Positions 27,064-36,009 of a DNA stretch of 64,000 nucleotides are shown here, piece by piece. The stretch's first letter is position 1. Each line of letters begins with the position of its first letter. A program made the translations under genes and the position numbers. The stretch comes from Variovorax sp. PAMC28562 (GTDB taxonomy: Bacteria > Pseudomonadota > Gammaproteobacteria > Burkholderiales > Burkholderiaceae_C): NCBI RefSeq assembly GCF_014303735.1, contig NZ_CP060296.1, positions 186,001 through 250,000 of the forward strand. The letters run 5' to 3'. The notes beneath the pieces were generated by a model. That model was not told where the DNA came from and searched no databases. It saw nothing but the letters and a program-made list of their open reading frames with translations.

Positions 27064-27507
27064 TCAGGAAGCGCAGCTCAACTTCAGCGCCTCGATGCGA
27101 CCCCCGAAACCCAGTTTGCGAACCAGACCGCCTTCACGGCTGTTGGCTGGAAAGTTCACCACGCGGTCCTTGAACATCGCGTGCTCGTAGACCTGCAGCG
27201 TCGCATTGGGACCGACCGACACACTGTCGATTTCGCGCTTGAGCGCGCGTGCGGTGCCTTTGTCCATGCTCTCGGCTTCGGCAGGCCCGACCAGGGTCAC
27301 CATGTCGCCTTCGAAGTTGCGCTGCGAATAGAACTGCGCCCAGCAGCCGGACTGCAATGCCGGATCGGTGATCTGCACCGGCACCAGCAGGATCGTCGGA
27401 TCCGGGCTGTTTACCGCGGTTGTCGTGGTCGACGGCGCGGTGCTGCAAGCACCGAGGGCCAATGCGAACGTGAGCGCGATGGCTGAAGCGAAGGGAGTGG
27501 TTTTCAT
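27064..27507 (-). CDS. Lipoprotein with possible beta/gamma-crystallin-like motifs
   Basis: This 147-aa protein has a lipoprotein signal (MKTTPFASAIALTFALALGAC; lipobox ALGAC). Two segments, CWAQFYSQRNFEGDMVTLVG and LQVYEHAMFKDRVVNFP, resemble the Y/F-x-x-x-x-F-x-G start of beta/gamma-crystallin Greek-key motifs. The two motifs are about 50 residues apart, as expected for one crystallin domain. The assignment is by eye only. It is monocistronic, with 96 bp to the monooxygenase downstream. Function unknown. Confidence 0.65.
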   Translation of the reverse strand: MKTTPFASAIALTFALALGACSTAPSTTTTAVNSPDPTILLVPVQITDPALQSGCWAQFYSQRNFEGDMVTLVGPAEAESMDKGTARALKREIDSVSVGPNATLQVYEHAMFKDRVVNFPANSREGGLVRKLGFGGRIEALKLSCAS

Positions 27508-27759
27508 GGGATGCGCAGCGGTGTGAAAGTAAGAAACACGGAGGTTAGACGCCGTCTCGTGCAGTCGCCACGGAAGCGCAGGCCGTGACCCTGTAGGCGC
27601 ACTTCTTCAGCGCCGTCAGGGTGGCGTCGCATCGCTACAGCCCCTTTTTACGGGACGCTTTCAAGTCGGTCGCGTCAGAAAGCGCACTAAGTCACGATCG
27701 AAAACAAATGTTTCCACCCAACATTTTGCGAGCCGCACTTGCGTCCGAATGTAACTAAA

Positions 27760-27963
27760 ATGGATTACATGAACGACGATACAGATACTAATTTCGGCTG
27801 GTGGACCGACAAGCCGGAACGCGCCACCCGCACCGCAGCGCTCGAGCGAAGCCGGCGCGAATACCGCAACAGCGGCGGCTCGCGCGTGTGGCTGCACGCG
27901 GGGCTGGTGATCGCATTGATGGTCGCCTTTGGCGTGTCGATCGTTTCCCTGGCAACCCGCTGA
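27760..27963 (+). CDS. Small single-pass membrane protein
   Basis: This 67-aa protein has an acidic, Trp-containing N-terminus (TNFGWWTDKPERATR), a basic middle, and one C-terminal hydrophobic helix (VWLHAGLVIALMVAFGVSIV). Start is uncertain: ATGs at 27760 and 27769 and a TTG at 27739 are in frame. The next small membrane gene starts 9 bp after its stop, so the two are probably one unit. Confidence 0.6.
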   Translation: MDYMNDDTDTNFGWWTDKPERATRTAALERSRREYRNSGGSRVWLHAGLVIALMVAFGVSIVSLATR

Positions 27964-27972
27964 TCGCACCCC

Positions 27973-28134
27973 ATGGCCAAACAAAAAAACACCCGCTCCG
28001 GCAACGACACAGGCTTTGCCGATTTGAGCAAGGCCGATGGAACCGGAGATCCCGCGCGCCGCGTATCGTGGCTGTGGATCGCGGCGGCGGTCGTCGCAGT
28101 CCTCGTCATTCTGGCCGTGGTCGTTCTTCGCTGA
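27973..28134 (+). CDS. Small C-tail membrane protein (53 aa)
   Basis: Frame from ATG 27973 to TGA 28132-28134. It has a polar N-terminus (MAKQKNTRSGNDTG...) and one C-terminal hydrophobic helix (SWLWIAAAVVAVLVILAVVV) ending in LR, so a tail-anchored topology is likely. Codon usage and the clean helix support coding. It follows the 67-aa membrane gene by 9 bp. No family recognised. Confidence 0.6.
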   Translation: MAKQKNTRSGNDTGFADLSKADGTGDPARRVSWLWIAAAVVAVLVILAVVVLR

Positions 28135-28170
28135 ACCGCCCTCTCGCTCGGGCGCAGAACTGCCAACCGC

Positions 28171-29259
28171 TCAACGCTCGATCGTCTTGTTCCAGCGCGC
28201 GTTCCAGGCGGGACGGTTCGCGTTGATGCTTTCCCAGTCCACTGTGATCGCGGTCTTCATGTAGCCGTTGATTGCAGCGACCTGCCCCACCCCTTCGCCG
28301 ACGGCCGGCGCCTTCGGGTTGGTCGGGATCTGGCTGCCGTACTGCAACACATTCGCTTGAGCCAGCGGCGACAACAGGAACTCGGCGAGCTTTTGTGCGA
28401 GTTCGGGCTCGCTGTTGTTGGCGATCACGCACTGGCCGACCATCAACACGACAGCGCCTTCTTTCGGGTTCGCGTACTCGACCGGAATGCCCTTGACCTT
28501 GAGCGCGGCCACGGCGGTTGGCGTCAGCGGAAAGATAGCCGCTTCATTCGTCTGCACCATCTCGGAAATCTTGGCCGAGCTCGGGATGTACTCCAGCACG
28601 TTCGGCCCGATGGTCGTGGGCCAGGCCTTGAAGCCAGGCTCGACGTTCTTGTCGTTGCCACCCTGGATGCGGTTGAACATCAGGAAGCCGTGAAGTCCGA
28701 ACGACGATGCCGACACTGACTGGAACACGACCTTGCCCTTGAACTTGGGGTCGGCCAGGTCCATCCACGAGGTCGGCGCGGCCCAGCCCTTTTCCTTGAA
28801 CATCTTCGCGTTGTAGGCGAGGCCCGTCACGCCCAGGCTCACGCCGCTGGCCATGTCGTCCTTGAAGCGCGCGGCCGGATAGATGTCGTTGAGCGCAGCG
28901 CTCGGGCGCTGCTTTTCGCAGAGGCCCATGCCGATGGCGCGCACCATGATGCCGTCGTCCAGGAACATCACGTGCATCTGCGGCTTGTCCTTGTTGGCCT
29001 GCGCCTTGGCCAGGATGTCCGACGAGGTGCCCGGCACCACGACGACCTTTGCGCCATAGAGCTTTTCGAAGGCAGGAAAGACGTACTGCGAGTACGCCTT
29101 CTCCATCGTGCCGCCGTTCATGCCGATGTAGATCGTCTTGGTCTGGGCGCTTGCCATGCCGCACGCGGCAAGGGCGGCAACTGCGGTCGCGGTGAAGAGG
29201 GCGCGACGCAAGGCGATGGGCTGTTGGGTTGAGCGGATGGAGCGGATGGAGCGGAACAT
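28171..29259 (-). CDS. ABC transporter substrate-binding protein (PotD/spermidine-putrescine type)
   Basis: This 362-aa binding protein has a Sec signal peptide ending CGMASAQ. IYIGMNGGTMEKAYSQYVFP, VVPGTSSDILAK and the C-terminal LQYGSQIPTNPKAP fit family-1 binding proteins of the polyamine/opine/thiamine group. It is the last gene of a leftward operon with PotA/B/C-like components (32175-34948) and an HcnABC-like dehydrogenase. The N-terminus includes the repeat RSIRSIRST, encoded by a 9-bp tandem repeat at 29231-29255. GGAAAG precedes the ATG at 29259. Confidence 0.88.
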   Translation of the reverse strand: MFRSIRSIRSTQQPIALRRALFTATAVAALAACGMASAQTKTIYIGMNGGTMEKAYSQYVFPAFEKLYGAKVVVVPGTSSDILAKAQANKDKPQMHVMFLDDGIMVRAIGMGLCEKQRPSAALNDIYPAARFKDDMASGVSLGVTGLAYNAKMFKEKGWAAPTSWMDLADPKFKGKVVFQSVSASSFGLHGFLMFNRIQGGNDKNVEPGFKAWPTTIGPNVLEYIPSSAKISEMVQTNEAAIFPLTPTAVAALKVKGIPVEYANPKEGAVVLMVGQCVIANNSEPELAQKLAEFLLSPLAQANVLQYGSQIPTNPKAPAVGEGVGQVAAINGYMKTAITVDWESINANRPAWNARWNKTIER

Positions 29260-29306
29260 GGGCTTTCCTTTCGAGGGTGGGGACGAGGAACGGGAAACGA
29301 AATGAC

Positions 29307-30464
29307 TTACGAGGCAAGCACCGGCGTTGCTGCCGGCACGGATGAAAAACGGTCGACCGCGAAGGCACCGATGGGTGTGCGGGTGCGGCCGTCGCGCGCG
29401 AGATCGGCGAGCACCTCGCCGACAGCCGGTCCGATCTGGAAGCCACCGCCGGAAAAGCCGAAACCATGGAACAGACCCGGCGTCGTGCGACTCGGGCCGA
29501 TCACCGGCTGACGGTCGGGCAGATAGCCTTCGGTGCCGCCCCACGTGCGAATGAAGTGAGCATTGCGGAGCATCGGCAGCAGCTCGATTGCCTGCTTCGA
29601 AAGCAGGGCGATGGTGTCGCGATCGGAGCGGGAGCGGTCGGCATCGAGCAGGCGACCCGGCCCACCGCCCAGCACCAGATTGCCCCGCGCGACCTGGCGG
29701 CAATACACACCGCCACCTTCCACGCCAAGGCTCCACTGCATGAAAAACGGCAACGGCTCGGTGACGGCCATGGCGGGGCTGCGGGAAACCATCGGCACCA
29801 CATCGCCGAACTGTTCAGCGATGGTGATGGCCCACGCGCCAGCGCAGTTGAGCAGGACCGGCGCCTCGACTTGGATCGCGTTGCCTGATTCCAGATTCAA
29901 AGCCCGCAGATGAAAGCGCTGGCCGTCGTGCGCGATCTCATCGACGCGCGTGCGCTCATGGACTACCGCGCCGGCACGCTGCGCGGCCATCGCGAAGGCG
30001 GGCGACACCAGCCGCGGATTGGCCTGGCCGTCTTCGGCGCAGAGCGATCCACCGACCGCCTTGCCGCCGAGCCACGGGCATTGCGCACGCAGCGTGGCGC
30101 CCGACAAGATTTCGATGCCGAGATCGAAATCGCGCGCCCTGTCGCGATAGCTTTCGAGCGCTGCCAGGTCGGCCTCGCTGCGTGCGATCTTGAAGTGGCC
30201 GGAGCGCAGGTATTCACCATCGATGCCGATGAGTTCGGGCAAGCGCCCCCACATTTCGTGCGCGCGCTGTGCCAACGGCAACTGGCTGAGCGGCCGACCC
30301 TGGCGGCGCACGCCACCGTAGTTGATGCCGCTCGACCGCGAGCCGCACAGGTCGCGCTCCAACAGCACCACGCCAAGCCCCATGCGGCGCAAAGCGAGCG
30401 CAGCCGAACTGCCGACGATGCCGCCGCCGACGATGGCCACATCGGTGACGATGCGCTGCGTCAT
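29307..30464 (-). CDS. FAD-dependent oxidoreductase, HcnC/DadA-like subunit
   Basis: This 385-aa flavoprotein has GGGIVGSSAALALRRMG near the N-terminus, VVLLERD, a mid LLNCAGAWA and the C-terminal HGFGFSGGGFQIGPAVGE. It belongs to the DAO superfamily and corresponds to the catalytic beta-type subunit of hydrogen-cyanide-synthase/opine-oxidase/hydroxyproline-dehydrogenase complexes. Its ATG overlaps the stop of the HcnB-like gene (ATGA). It probably oxidises a secondary amine or imino acid imported by the flanking Pot-type transporter. Confidence 0.87.
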   Translation of the reverse strand: MTQRIVTDVAIVGGGIVGSSAALALRRMGLGVVLLERDLCGSRSSGINYGGVRRQGRPLSQLPLAQRAHEMWGRLPELIGIDGEYLRSGHFKIARSEADLAALESYRDRARDFDLGIEILSGATLRAQCPWLGGKAVGGSLCAEDGQANPRLVSPAFAMAAQRAGAVVHERTRVDEIAHDGQRFHLRALNLESGNAIQVEAPVLLNCAGAWAITIAEQFGDVVPMVSRSPAMAVTEPLPFFMQWSLGVEGGGVYCRQVARGNLVLGGGPGRLLDADRSRSDRDTIALLSKQAIELLPMLRNAHFIRTWGGTEGYLPDRQPVIGPSRTTPGLFHGFGFSGGGFQIGPAVGEVLADLARDGRTRTPIGAFAVDRFSSVPAATPVLAS

Positions 30465-31858
30465 GCGCCGGCTCCTTCGCTCGCTACGTGCAGCAGGTGA
30501 ATCGGGATCGGCTTGATGGGTGCCTGACCACGCAGGCGACCGACCAGTTGCACGGGCTTGCCGACGGCGTGCGCAAGAATTTCCGCCGCCGCCACGCCGC
30601 ACATGCGGCCCTGGCAACGACCCATGCCGACTCGGCTCAAGGCCTTGAGCCGATTGAGTTCATCGGCACCGCTGTCATGGATGGTCTGGCGCAGCTCGCC
30701 TGCCGTCACGTTCTCGCAGCGGCACACCACGAGCTCGTCGGGTGCGTGCGCCGCCCAATCTTGTGGAAACGGAAAGGCGCGTTCGAGGCCCTCGCGAAAA
30801 CGCGACAGCTTTGCAAGCTTGCGCTCGAGCTTTCGCACACGGTCGGCGTCGATGTGCACGCCTTCGTCGGCGAGCAGTGACAGCGCTGCCAGTTCACCGG
30901 CCCACTCTGCGGCATCGGCGCCCATGATGCCGGCGCCATCGCCCGCAAGGTACACGCCGGCCACGCTGGAGCGGCCCACCGCATCGCGTTCGGGCAGGTG
31001 CGCCCGCTGCATCGGTGCGAAGGCGAAGCGGCAGCCGAGCAGGTCTGCCAATTGCGTCTCGGAGCGCAGCGCGTAGCCGAAGCCGATGGCGTCGCAATCG
31101 AGCGTGTGCTCGTGGCCGTCTTGCTCCCACACGACAGCGCTCGTGCGCTGGTCGCCAAGCACGCGCACTGGCCGCACGCCGCTGTGCAACGCCACGCCAT
31201 GCGTGCGCAACCAGCCGACGTAGTACACGCCCTTCATGAAGACGGCGGGCTGTGTGAGCATGGCCGGCACGGCAGCCAGCTGATCGGCGAAGTGCGCGGT
31301 GTCGAGCACGGCTGCCACCTCGACGCCGGCCTTCGCGTATTGGTACGCGACCAGATACAGCAACGGCCCGGTGCCCATGAACACCACGCGGGAGCCTATC
31401 GTGCAACCCTGAAATTTGAGCGCCACCTGCGCACCACCGAGCGTGTACACGCCGGGCAAGGTCCATCCCGGCACGGGCAGCACACGGTCGGTCGCACCTG
31501 ACGCGACGATGAGCTGGCGATAGGGCACGGTGCGCGTGGTTTGCGTCGGTCCGTGCATCACGTCGAGCCGCCCGTCCTGCACGTTCCACGCCAGACTGTC
31601 GGGCCGGTAGTCGATCGAGCCGACGACGCCGTCGATCGCGCCGTGCACCGCGGTCGCGCGCGATGCTTCCATGCCGTAGAGCGATTCAGGCGCACGCTTG
31701 AAGTGCACCGGCGGGCGGCGGTAGATCTGGCCGCCAGCGCGAGATGCTTCATCGATGAGCACGGGCTTGATGCCGTAGCCGGCCAGCGTCTGCGCGGCAC
31801 GGATGCCGGCCGGGCCGGCGCCGACGATCACCGGCTGCAACGCGAGGGTCGTCCTCAT
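30461..31858 (-). CDS. NAD(P)/FAD-dependent oxidoreductase, HcnB/opine-oxidase alpha-like subunit
   Basis: This 465-aa protein has FAD motif GAGPAG (13-18), a second nucleotide-binding region near GSRVVFMGTGPLLYL, and a C-terminal BFD-like [2Fe-2S] domain with C379, C381, C415 and C420 (CRC...CQGRMC). This is the HcnB/OoxA/NoxA architecture: it accepts electrons from the amine-oxidising subunit. It overlaps both neighbours by 4 bp, so the three subunits are tightly coupled. Confidence 0.9.
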   Translation of the reverse strand: MRTTLALQPVIVGAGPAGIRAAQTLAGYGIKPVLIDEASRAGGQIYRRPPVHFKRAPESLYGMEASRATAVHGAIDGVVGSIDYRPDSLAWNVQDGRLDVMHGPTQTTRTVPYRQLIVASGATDRVLPVPGWTLPGVYTLGGAQVALKFQGCTIGSRVVFMGTGPLLYLVAYQYAKAGVEVAAVLDTAHFADQLAAVPAMLTQPAVFMKGVYYVGWLRTHGVALHSGVRPVRVLGDQRTSAVVWEQDGHEHTLDCDAIGFGYALRSETQLADLLGCRFAFAPMQRAHLPERDAVGRSSVAGVYLAGDGAGIMGADAAEWAGELAALSLLADEGVHIDADRVRKLERKLAKLSRFREGLERAFPFPQDWAAHAPDELVVCRCENVTAGELRQTIHDSGADELNRLKALSRVGMGRCQGRMCGVAAAEILAHAVGKPVQLVGRLRGQAPIKPIPIHLLHVASEGAGA

Positions 31859-32172
31859 GCAAGCGCTCCGTCCGCAGCGCCTGATCTGCCTGTAGTGAGC
31901 GCCATGCCCGGCTCGATGAAGGTCGAGCAGGCACGCAGTCGCGCGCCATCGGCCGTTTCGACCCAGCAGTCCTGGCACGCACCCATCATGCAGAAGCCGG
32001 CCCGCGCCTCACCGCTGAACTCGTTGCGCCGCAACCTGCCGACCTGCGTGAGCATGGCCGTCAGCACCGTGTCGCCGACCAGCGCGCTCGCGGCCACACC
32101 GTCGATGCTGAAGGCCACGGCTTCGCGATCTTGTTCAGCGACGCGGCGCAGCAGGGGTTGGGATGAAGACAT
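31855..32172 (-). CDS. (2Fe-2S)-binding protein, HcnA-like small subunit
   Basis: This 105-aa ferredoxin-like protein has cysteines C61, C66, C69 and C82 (CMMGACQDCW...ACST), as in HcnA and the small subunit of heterotrimeric opine or D-hydroxyproline dehydrogenases. It lies 2 bp after the PotC-like permease gene and overlaps the HcnB-like gene by 4 bp. Confidence 0.88.
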   Translation of the reverse strand: MSSSQPLLRRVAEQDREAVAFSIDGVAASALVGDTVLTAMLTQVGRLRRNEFSGEARAGFCMMGACQDCWVETADGARLRACSTFIEPGMALTTGRSGAADGALA

Positions 32173-32174
32173 GG

Positions 32175-32969
32175 CTAGCGACGCCCCACCAGCACGCGGT
32201 CGAGCCCATACACGCGGTCGAGCAGGATCATCGCGACTGCAGTCACCGCCACCATCAGTGCCGACACCGCCGCCATCAGCGGATCGATCGATTCGGTCGC
32301 GTACATGTACATGCGCACCGGCAAGGTCACGGTGCTGGGCGAGGTGACGAAGATAGACATGGTCACTTCGTCGAAGCTGTTGATGAACGCCAGCATCCAG
32401 CCACCCGTCACGCCCGGCAGGATCATCGGCAGCGTGATGCGCGTGAAGACGGTGGCTTGCGTCGCCCCGAGCGACAGTGCCGCCTGCTCGGTGCTGCGGT
32501 CGAAGCCGACCAGCGCCGCGACGACCAGCCGCAGCGTGTACGGCGTGACGATCAGCGCATGCGCCATCACCAGGAAGCCGAAGCTGCCGGTGCCGCCGAC
32601 CAAGGCGAAGAGCCGCAGCAGCGCCACGCCGAGCACCAGGTGCGGAATGATCAACGGCGACAAAAACAGCGCGTTGAGGAAGTCGCGGCCCGGAAATTCA
32701 TAGCGCGTGATCGCCATGCCCGCAGGCACCGCCAGCAGCGTCGCGATAGTGGCCGACGCCAGCGCCAGCCACAGGCTGTTCCAGAACGACTGCATGAAGT
32801 CCGGGTGCGCGAACACCGCGCGAAACCAGCGCAGCGAGAATTCGGTCGTCGGCAGCGTGAGCGTGTTTTCTGGCGTGAAGGCGACGACGCACACCACCAC
32901 CAGCGGCGCCAGCATGAAGGCGATGACCAGCGCGTTGAACGCGAGGGCGAAGGGTCCGTTCTTGGTCAT
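32175..32969 (-). CDS. ABC transporter permease (PotC-like)
   Basis: This 264-aa membrane protein has six hydrophobic segments and the EAA-type loop EQAALSLGATQATVFTRITLP. PotC/PotI class. It is 18 bp downstream of the PotB-like gene. Confidence 0.9.
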   Translation of the reverse strand: MTKNGPFALAFNALVIAFMLAPLVVVCVVAFTPENTLTLPTTEFSLRWFRAVFAHPDFMQSFWNSLWLALASATIATLLAVPAGMAITRYEFPGRDFLNALFLSPLIIPHLVLGVALLRLFALVGGTGSFGFLVMAHALIVTPYTLRLVVAALVGFDRSTEQAALSLGATQATVFTRITLPMILPGVTGGWMLAFINSFDEVTMSIFVTSPSTVTLPVRMYMYATESIDPLMAAVSALMVAVTAVAMILLDRVYGLDRVLVGRR

Positions 32970-32987
32970 GGGAGCGTGGAGTTCATA

Positions 32988-33869
32988 TCAACCCAAGGAC
33001 TTCTTGTAGCGGCCTTCGACCAGCCGGTTGTAGCTCAGCATGACCACAAGATTGGCGACCAGCAGCACCAACGCGACAGCGGCGCCGAGCGGCCAGTTGA
33101 GTTCGTGCAGGTACTCGTCGTAGACGACCGTCGCGACCATCTTCAGCCGGCGCCCGCCGAGCAAACCAGGGATCGCGAAGGAACTGGCAGACAACCCGAA
33201 CACGATCAGGCTCCCCGACAGAATGCCCGGCATCACCTGCGGCAGCACGATGCGGCGCAGCGTGGTGAAGGGCGATGCCTTGAGCGACAGCGCAGCGTTT
33301 TCGACGCCCGGATCCAGCTTCTGCAGCGAGGTCCACACCGGGATGACCATGAAGGGCAGCATCACGTGCACCAGCGCGATGACGACTGCGGTCTCGGTGT
33401 AGAGCATCTTGATAGGCCCGATGCCGACAAGGCCGAGCAACCCGTTCACCAGGCCTTCAGGGCCGAGCAGCATGCTCCAGCCGAACGCGCGCACCACGAC
33501 CGACACGAGCAGCGGCGCCAGCACTACCAGCAGCAGGATCGAGCGCCACGGGTTGCGCATGCGGCTGAGCACGTAGGCTTCCGGCGTGCCGATCGCTACG
33601 CAGATCAGCGCCACCAGCCCGGAAATCCAAAAGGTGCGCCAGAAGATGCCGTAGTAATAGCTGTCGGTAAAAATCAGTGCGTAGTGCGCCAGCGTGAACT
33701 CGCCGGCCTTCGGTCCAGTGACCGGGTCGTAAACGTTGAACGACAGCACCGCGGTGAGCACCAACGGCACCACGAGCAGCGCGGCGAACAGCAGCAGCGC
33801 CGGCCCTGACAGCCACCACGGCGTGGCTTTGCTGCGCCCCTTGTTCGGCAGGCTCATCGTCTGGCTCAC
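32988..33869 (-). CDS. ABC transporter permease (PotB-like)
   Basis: This 293-aa membrane protein has an N-terminal helix (ALLLFAALLVVPLVLTAVLSF) and the permease loop ENAALSLKASPFTTLRRIVLP. It pairs with the PotC-like permease. Its ATG overlaps the ATPase stop. Confidence 0.9.
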   Translation of the reverse strand: MSQTMSLPNKGRSKATPWWLSGPALLLFAALLVVPLVLTAVLSFNVYDPVTGPKAGEFTLAHYALIFTDSYYYGIFWRTFWISGLVALICVAIGTPEAYVLSRMRNPWRSILLLVVLAPLLVSVVVRAFGWSMLLGPEGLVNGLLGLVGIGPIKMLYTETAVVIALVHVMLPFMVIPVWTSLQKLDPGVENAALSLKASPFTTLRRIVLPQVMPGILSGSLIVFGLSASSFAIPGLLGGRRLKMVATVVYDEYLHELNWPLGAAVALVLLVANLVVMLSYNRLVEGRYKKSLG

Positions 33870-34948
33870 GCTGCGACCTCGGCGACCACCGTTTCGTCAT
33901 CGGCCGGCAGCAACCGCGTGCAATGGTCCGGCCAGTCGACAGCGGCGCGCGCGCCCTCTTCCAATGCGTCGCGGCCATCGTTCGGGCACAGCACCATCAG
34001 GTCACCGATGGGCGTGGCGACGCGATAGAGCCATTGGCTGCCGAGAAAGAAGCGCTCGCCGACTTCGCCATCGAGACGGCCGCTGCCCGACGCCACCAGT
34101 TGCAGCTTTTCCGGACGCACGCTGAGCAGAACGGACGCCCCGGCGCGGAACCCGGTGTCGGCCACATCGACGCTCAATGCGCCGATCCGCACGGTTTGCC
34201 TCGGGCTGTCGCCGCTGATTCGGCCTTCGAGCAGGTTGGCCTTGCCGACGAAGGTCGAGATGAAGCGCGTGCGCGGATGCTCGTAGACGTTGTGCGGATG
34301 GTCGATCTGCGTGGCGCGGCCGCCTTCCATGACGACGACGCGATCGCTGATCGACATCGCTTCGCTTTGGTCGTGCGTGACCATGACGGTGGTGGTGCCG
34401 ACCTTGCGCTGGATCTGGCGCAGTTCGAACTGCATTTCCTCACGCAGCTTGGCGTCGAGGTTCGACAGCGGCTCATCGAGCAGCAGGACAGGCGGCTCGA
34501 TCACCAGGGCACGCGCCAGCGCCACGCGCTGCCGTTGTCCGCCGGACAACTCGCGCGGGTACTTGTCGGCGTGCGCTTCGAGGTGCACCAGGCCCAGCGC
34601 ATCGCGCACCCGCTCGCGCCTTTCGGACTTCGGCAATTTGCGCATCTCCAGCCCGAAGCTGACGTTGTCGCGCACCGTCATGTGCGGGAAGAGCGCGTAA
34701 GTCTGAAACACGATGCCGAGGCCGCGCGTGTTGGCCTTGGCATGGGTGATGTCGCGGCCGTCGAGTTCGATGCGGCCTTGTGTCACCGCCTCGAAGCCGG
34801 CGACCATCTGGAGCGTGGTGGTCTTGCCGCAACCGGACGGCCCGAGCAGCGAGACGAACTCGCCCTTCTCGACCGACAGGTTCATCGAAGACACGGCGCA
34901 GGTATCGCCGTAGAACTTGGTGACGCCCGTGAGTTGCAGGAAAGACAT
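33866..34948 (-). CDS. ABC transporter ATP-binding protein (PotA-like)
   Basis: This 360-aa ATPase has Walker A GPSGCGKTT, signature [15 protein letters not shown], Walker [14 protein letters not shown]-loop THDQSEAM and a C-terminal TOBE domain. It is the first gene of the leftward operon, with a strong AAAGGAGG ribosome site. The 170-bp divergent region to the IclR gene carries the palindromes described separately. Confidence 0.92.
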   Translation of the reverse strand: MSFLQLTGVTKFYGDTCAVSSMNLSVEKGEFVSLLGPSGCGKTTTLQMVAGFEAVTQGRIELDGRDITHAKANTRGLGIVFQTYALFPHMTVRDNVSFGLEMRKLPKSERRERVRDALGLVHLEAHADKYPRELSGGQRQRVALARALVIEPPVLLLDEPLSNLDAKLREEMQFELRQIQRKVGTTTVMVTHDQSEAMSISDRVVVMEGGRATQIDHPHNVYEHPRTRFISTFVGKANLLEGRISGDSPRQTVRIGALSVDVADTGFRAGASVLLSVRPEKLQLVASGSGRLDGEVGERFFLGSQWLYRVATPIGDLMVLCPNDGRDALEEGARAAVDWPDHCTRLLPADDETVVAEVAA

Positions 34949-35030
34949 GCCGACCTCCTTTTCATCTGCTTCCGCCGTGGTGGCGGAAGTTACGCAATCT
35001 ATTGCAAGGAATGCGCCCTAAGCGCTCGGG

Positions 35031-35044
35031 TATTCCATAGAATA
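35031..35044. promoter_or_regulatory. Short inverted repeat sharing the ATTCC half-site
   Basis: TATTC-cata-GAATA is a 5-bp dyad with a 4-bp centre, about 20 bp from the main palindrome. It shares its ATTCC/GGAAT-like arms, so it may be a secondary regulator site for the leftward operon. Confidence 0.35.
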
Positions 35045-35057
35045 GAATCTTTCTTTT

Positions 35058-35082
35058 ATTTATTCCGTTAAATGGAATAAAT
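35058..35082. promoter_or_regulatory. Perfect 9-bp inverted repeat, candidate IclR-family operator
   Basis: ATTTATTCC-N7-GGAATAAAT is a perfect dyad in an AT-rich patch, 36 bp upstream of the IclR-family start and 109 bp upstream of potA. IclR-family operators commonly contain GGAA/TTCC arms. It probably controls both divergent arms. Confidence 0.6.
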
Positions 35083-35118
35083 AGAGCATTAAAAGATAAA
35101 ACTATTCCGCGCAACGAC

Positions 35119-35937
35119 ATGACAGAACCCATAGCGTCGACGGCTGCAGTGCCTCGACTGTTTTCGGTGATCCGCGCGCTCACCGAGGTGCACCCGGATG
35201 GGGGCCGCGTGACCCAGATCGCGCGCAGCGTCGGGCTGACCCAGGCCACGGCGCACCGTTTGCTGCAGTCGCTGGTGGCAGAGGGCATCGTCGAGCAAGA
35301 CGCGCGCAGCAAGCTGTATCGGCTCGGCATCGAGTTCTTCGCCATGGCGGCGCACGCCGGCAATCCGGGCGACCTTCGCACGCTGTGCCGACCTGCCCTG
35401 TTGCGCCTGTGCGCAAGCCTCGGCGACAGCATCTTTCTGCTGGCACGCAGCAACTTCGACGCGATCTGCCTGGACCGCAGCGAAGGTCCGTTTCCCATTC
35501 GCTCTTTTTCCGGCGACATCGGTGGGCGCGTGGCACTCGGCGTCGGCCAGGGCGCGATGGCCATCCTGGCGTTCTTGCCCGAGGCCGAGCGTGAAGAAGT
35601 CATCCGCTTCAACCTGTCGCGGCTGCGCGAGTACGGCATCCACGACGAGGTCTATCTGCGCACCGAAATCGACCGGGTGCGGCAAGCCGGTTTTGCCGCT
35701 CGCAACGCAGGGCTGCTCGACGGCATGGCCGGTGTCGCGGTGCCGATCCTCGATCGCGAAGGCCGCGCCGTCGCCGCGCTGGCCGTCGGCACGATCGCCG
35801 ACCGGCTGAATGCCGACCGCCTGCCGACCGTGGTTGAACTGCTCAAGCGCGAGGCGGTCGCGATCGGGCCGAAGATCAATCCGTTCGATCCCACCTTGCG
35901 CCGGCCCTCGCAGATCCTGGCCAATGCGTCTGCTTGA
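35119..35937 (+). CDS. IclR family transcriptional regulator
   Basis: This 272-aa regulator has an N-terminal winged helix (GRVTQIARSVGLTQATAHRLLQSL) and the IclR effector domain with GDSIFLLARSNFDAICLDR and a C-terminal GMAGVAVPILDREGRAVAALAVG. It diverges from the Pot/Hcn operon and precedes the aldehyde dehydrogenase on the same strand. It is the likely local regulator of both. Confidence 0.92.
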   Translation: MTEPIASTAAVPRLFSVIRALTEVHPDGGRVTQIARSVGLTQATAHRLLQSLVAEGIVEQDARSKLYRLGIEFFAMAAHAGNPGDLRTLCRPALLRLCASLGDSIFLLARSNFDAICLDRSEGPFPIRSFSGDIGGRVALGVGQGAMAILAFLPEAEREEVIRFNLSRLREYGIHDEVYLRTEIDRVRQAGFAARNAGLLDGMAGVAVPILDREGRAVAALAVGTIADRLNADRLPTVVELLKREAVAIGPKINPFDPTLRRPSQILANASA

Positions 35938-36009
35938 TGCCGCGAATGCAGCCGATACGCCCTCCTCACGTGTCTTCGTCCTCCACCTATGCCTCCACTT
36001 TTTGACGCC

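Noticed and set aside
32163..33809. A 548-codon plus-strand frame opposite the PotB/PotC-like permeases
   Set aside because: It is extremely Arg/His/Gln/Asp-rich, the mirror of hydrophobic permease codons; not a protein.
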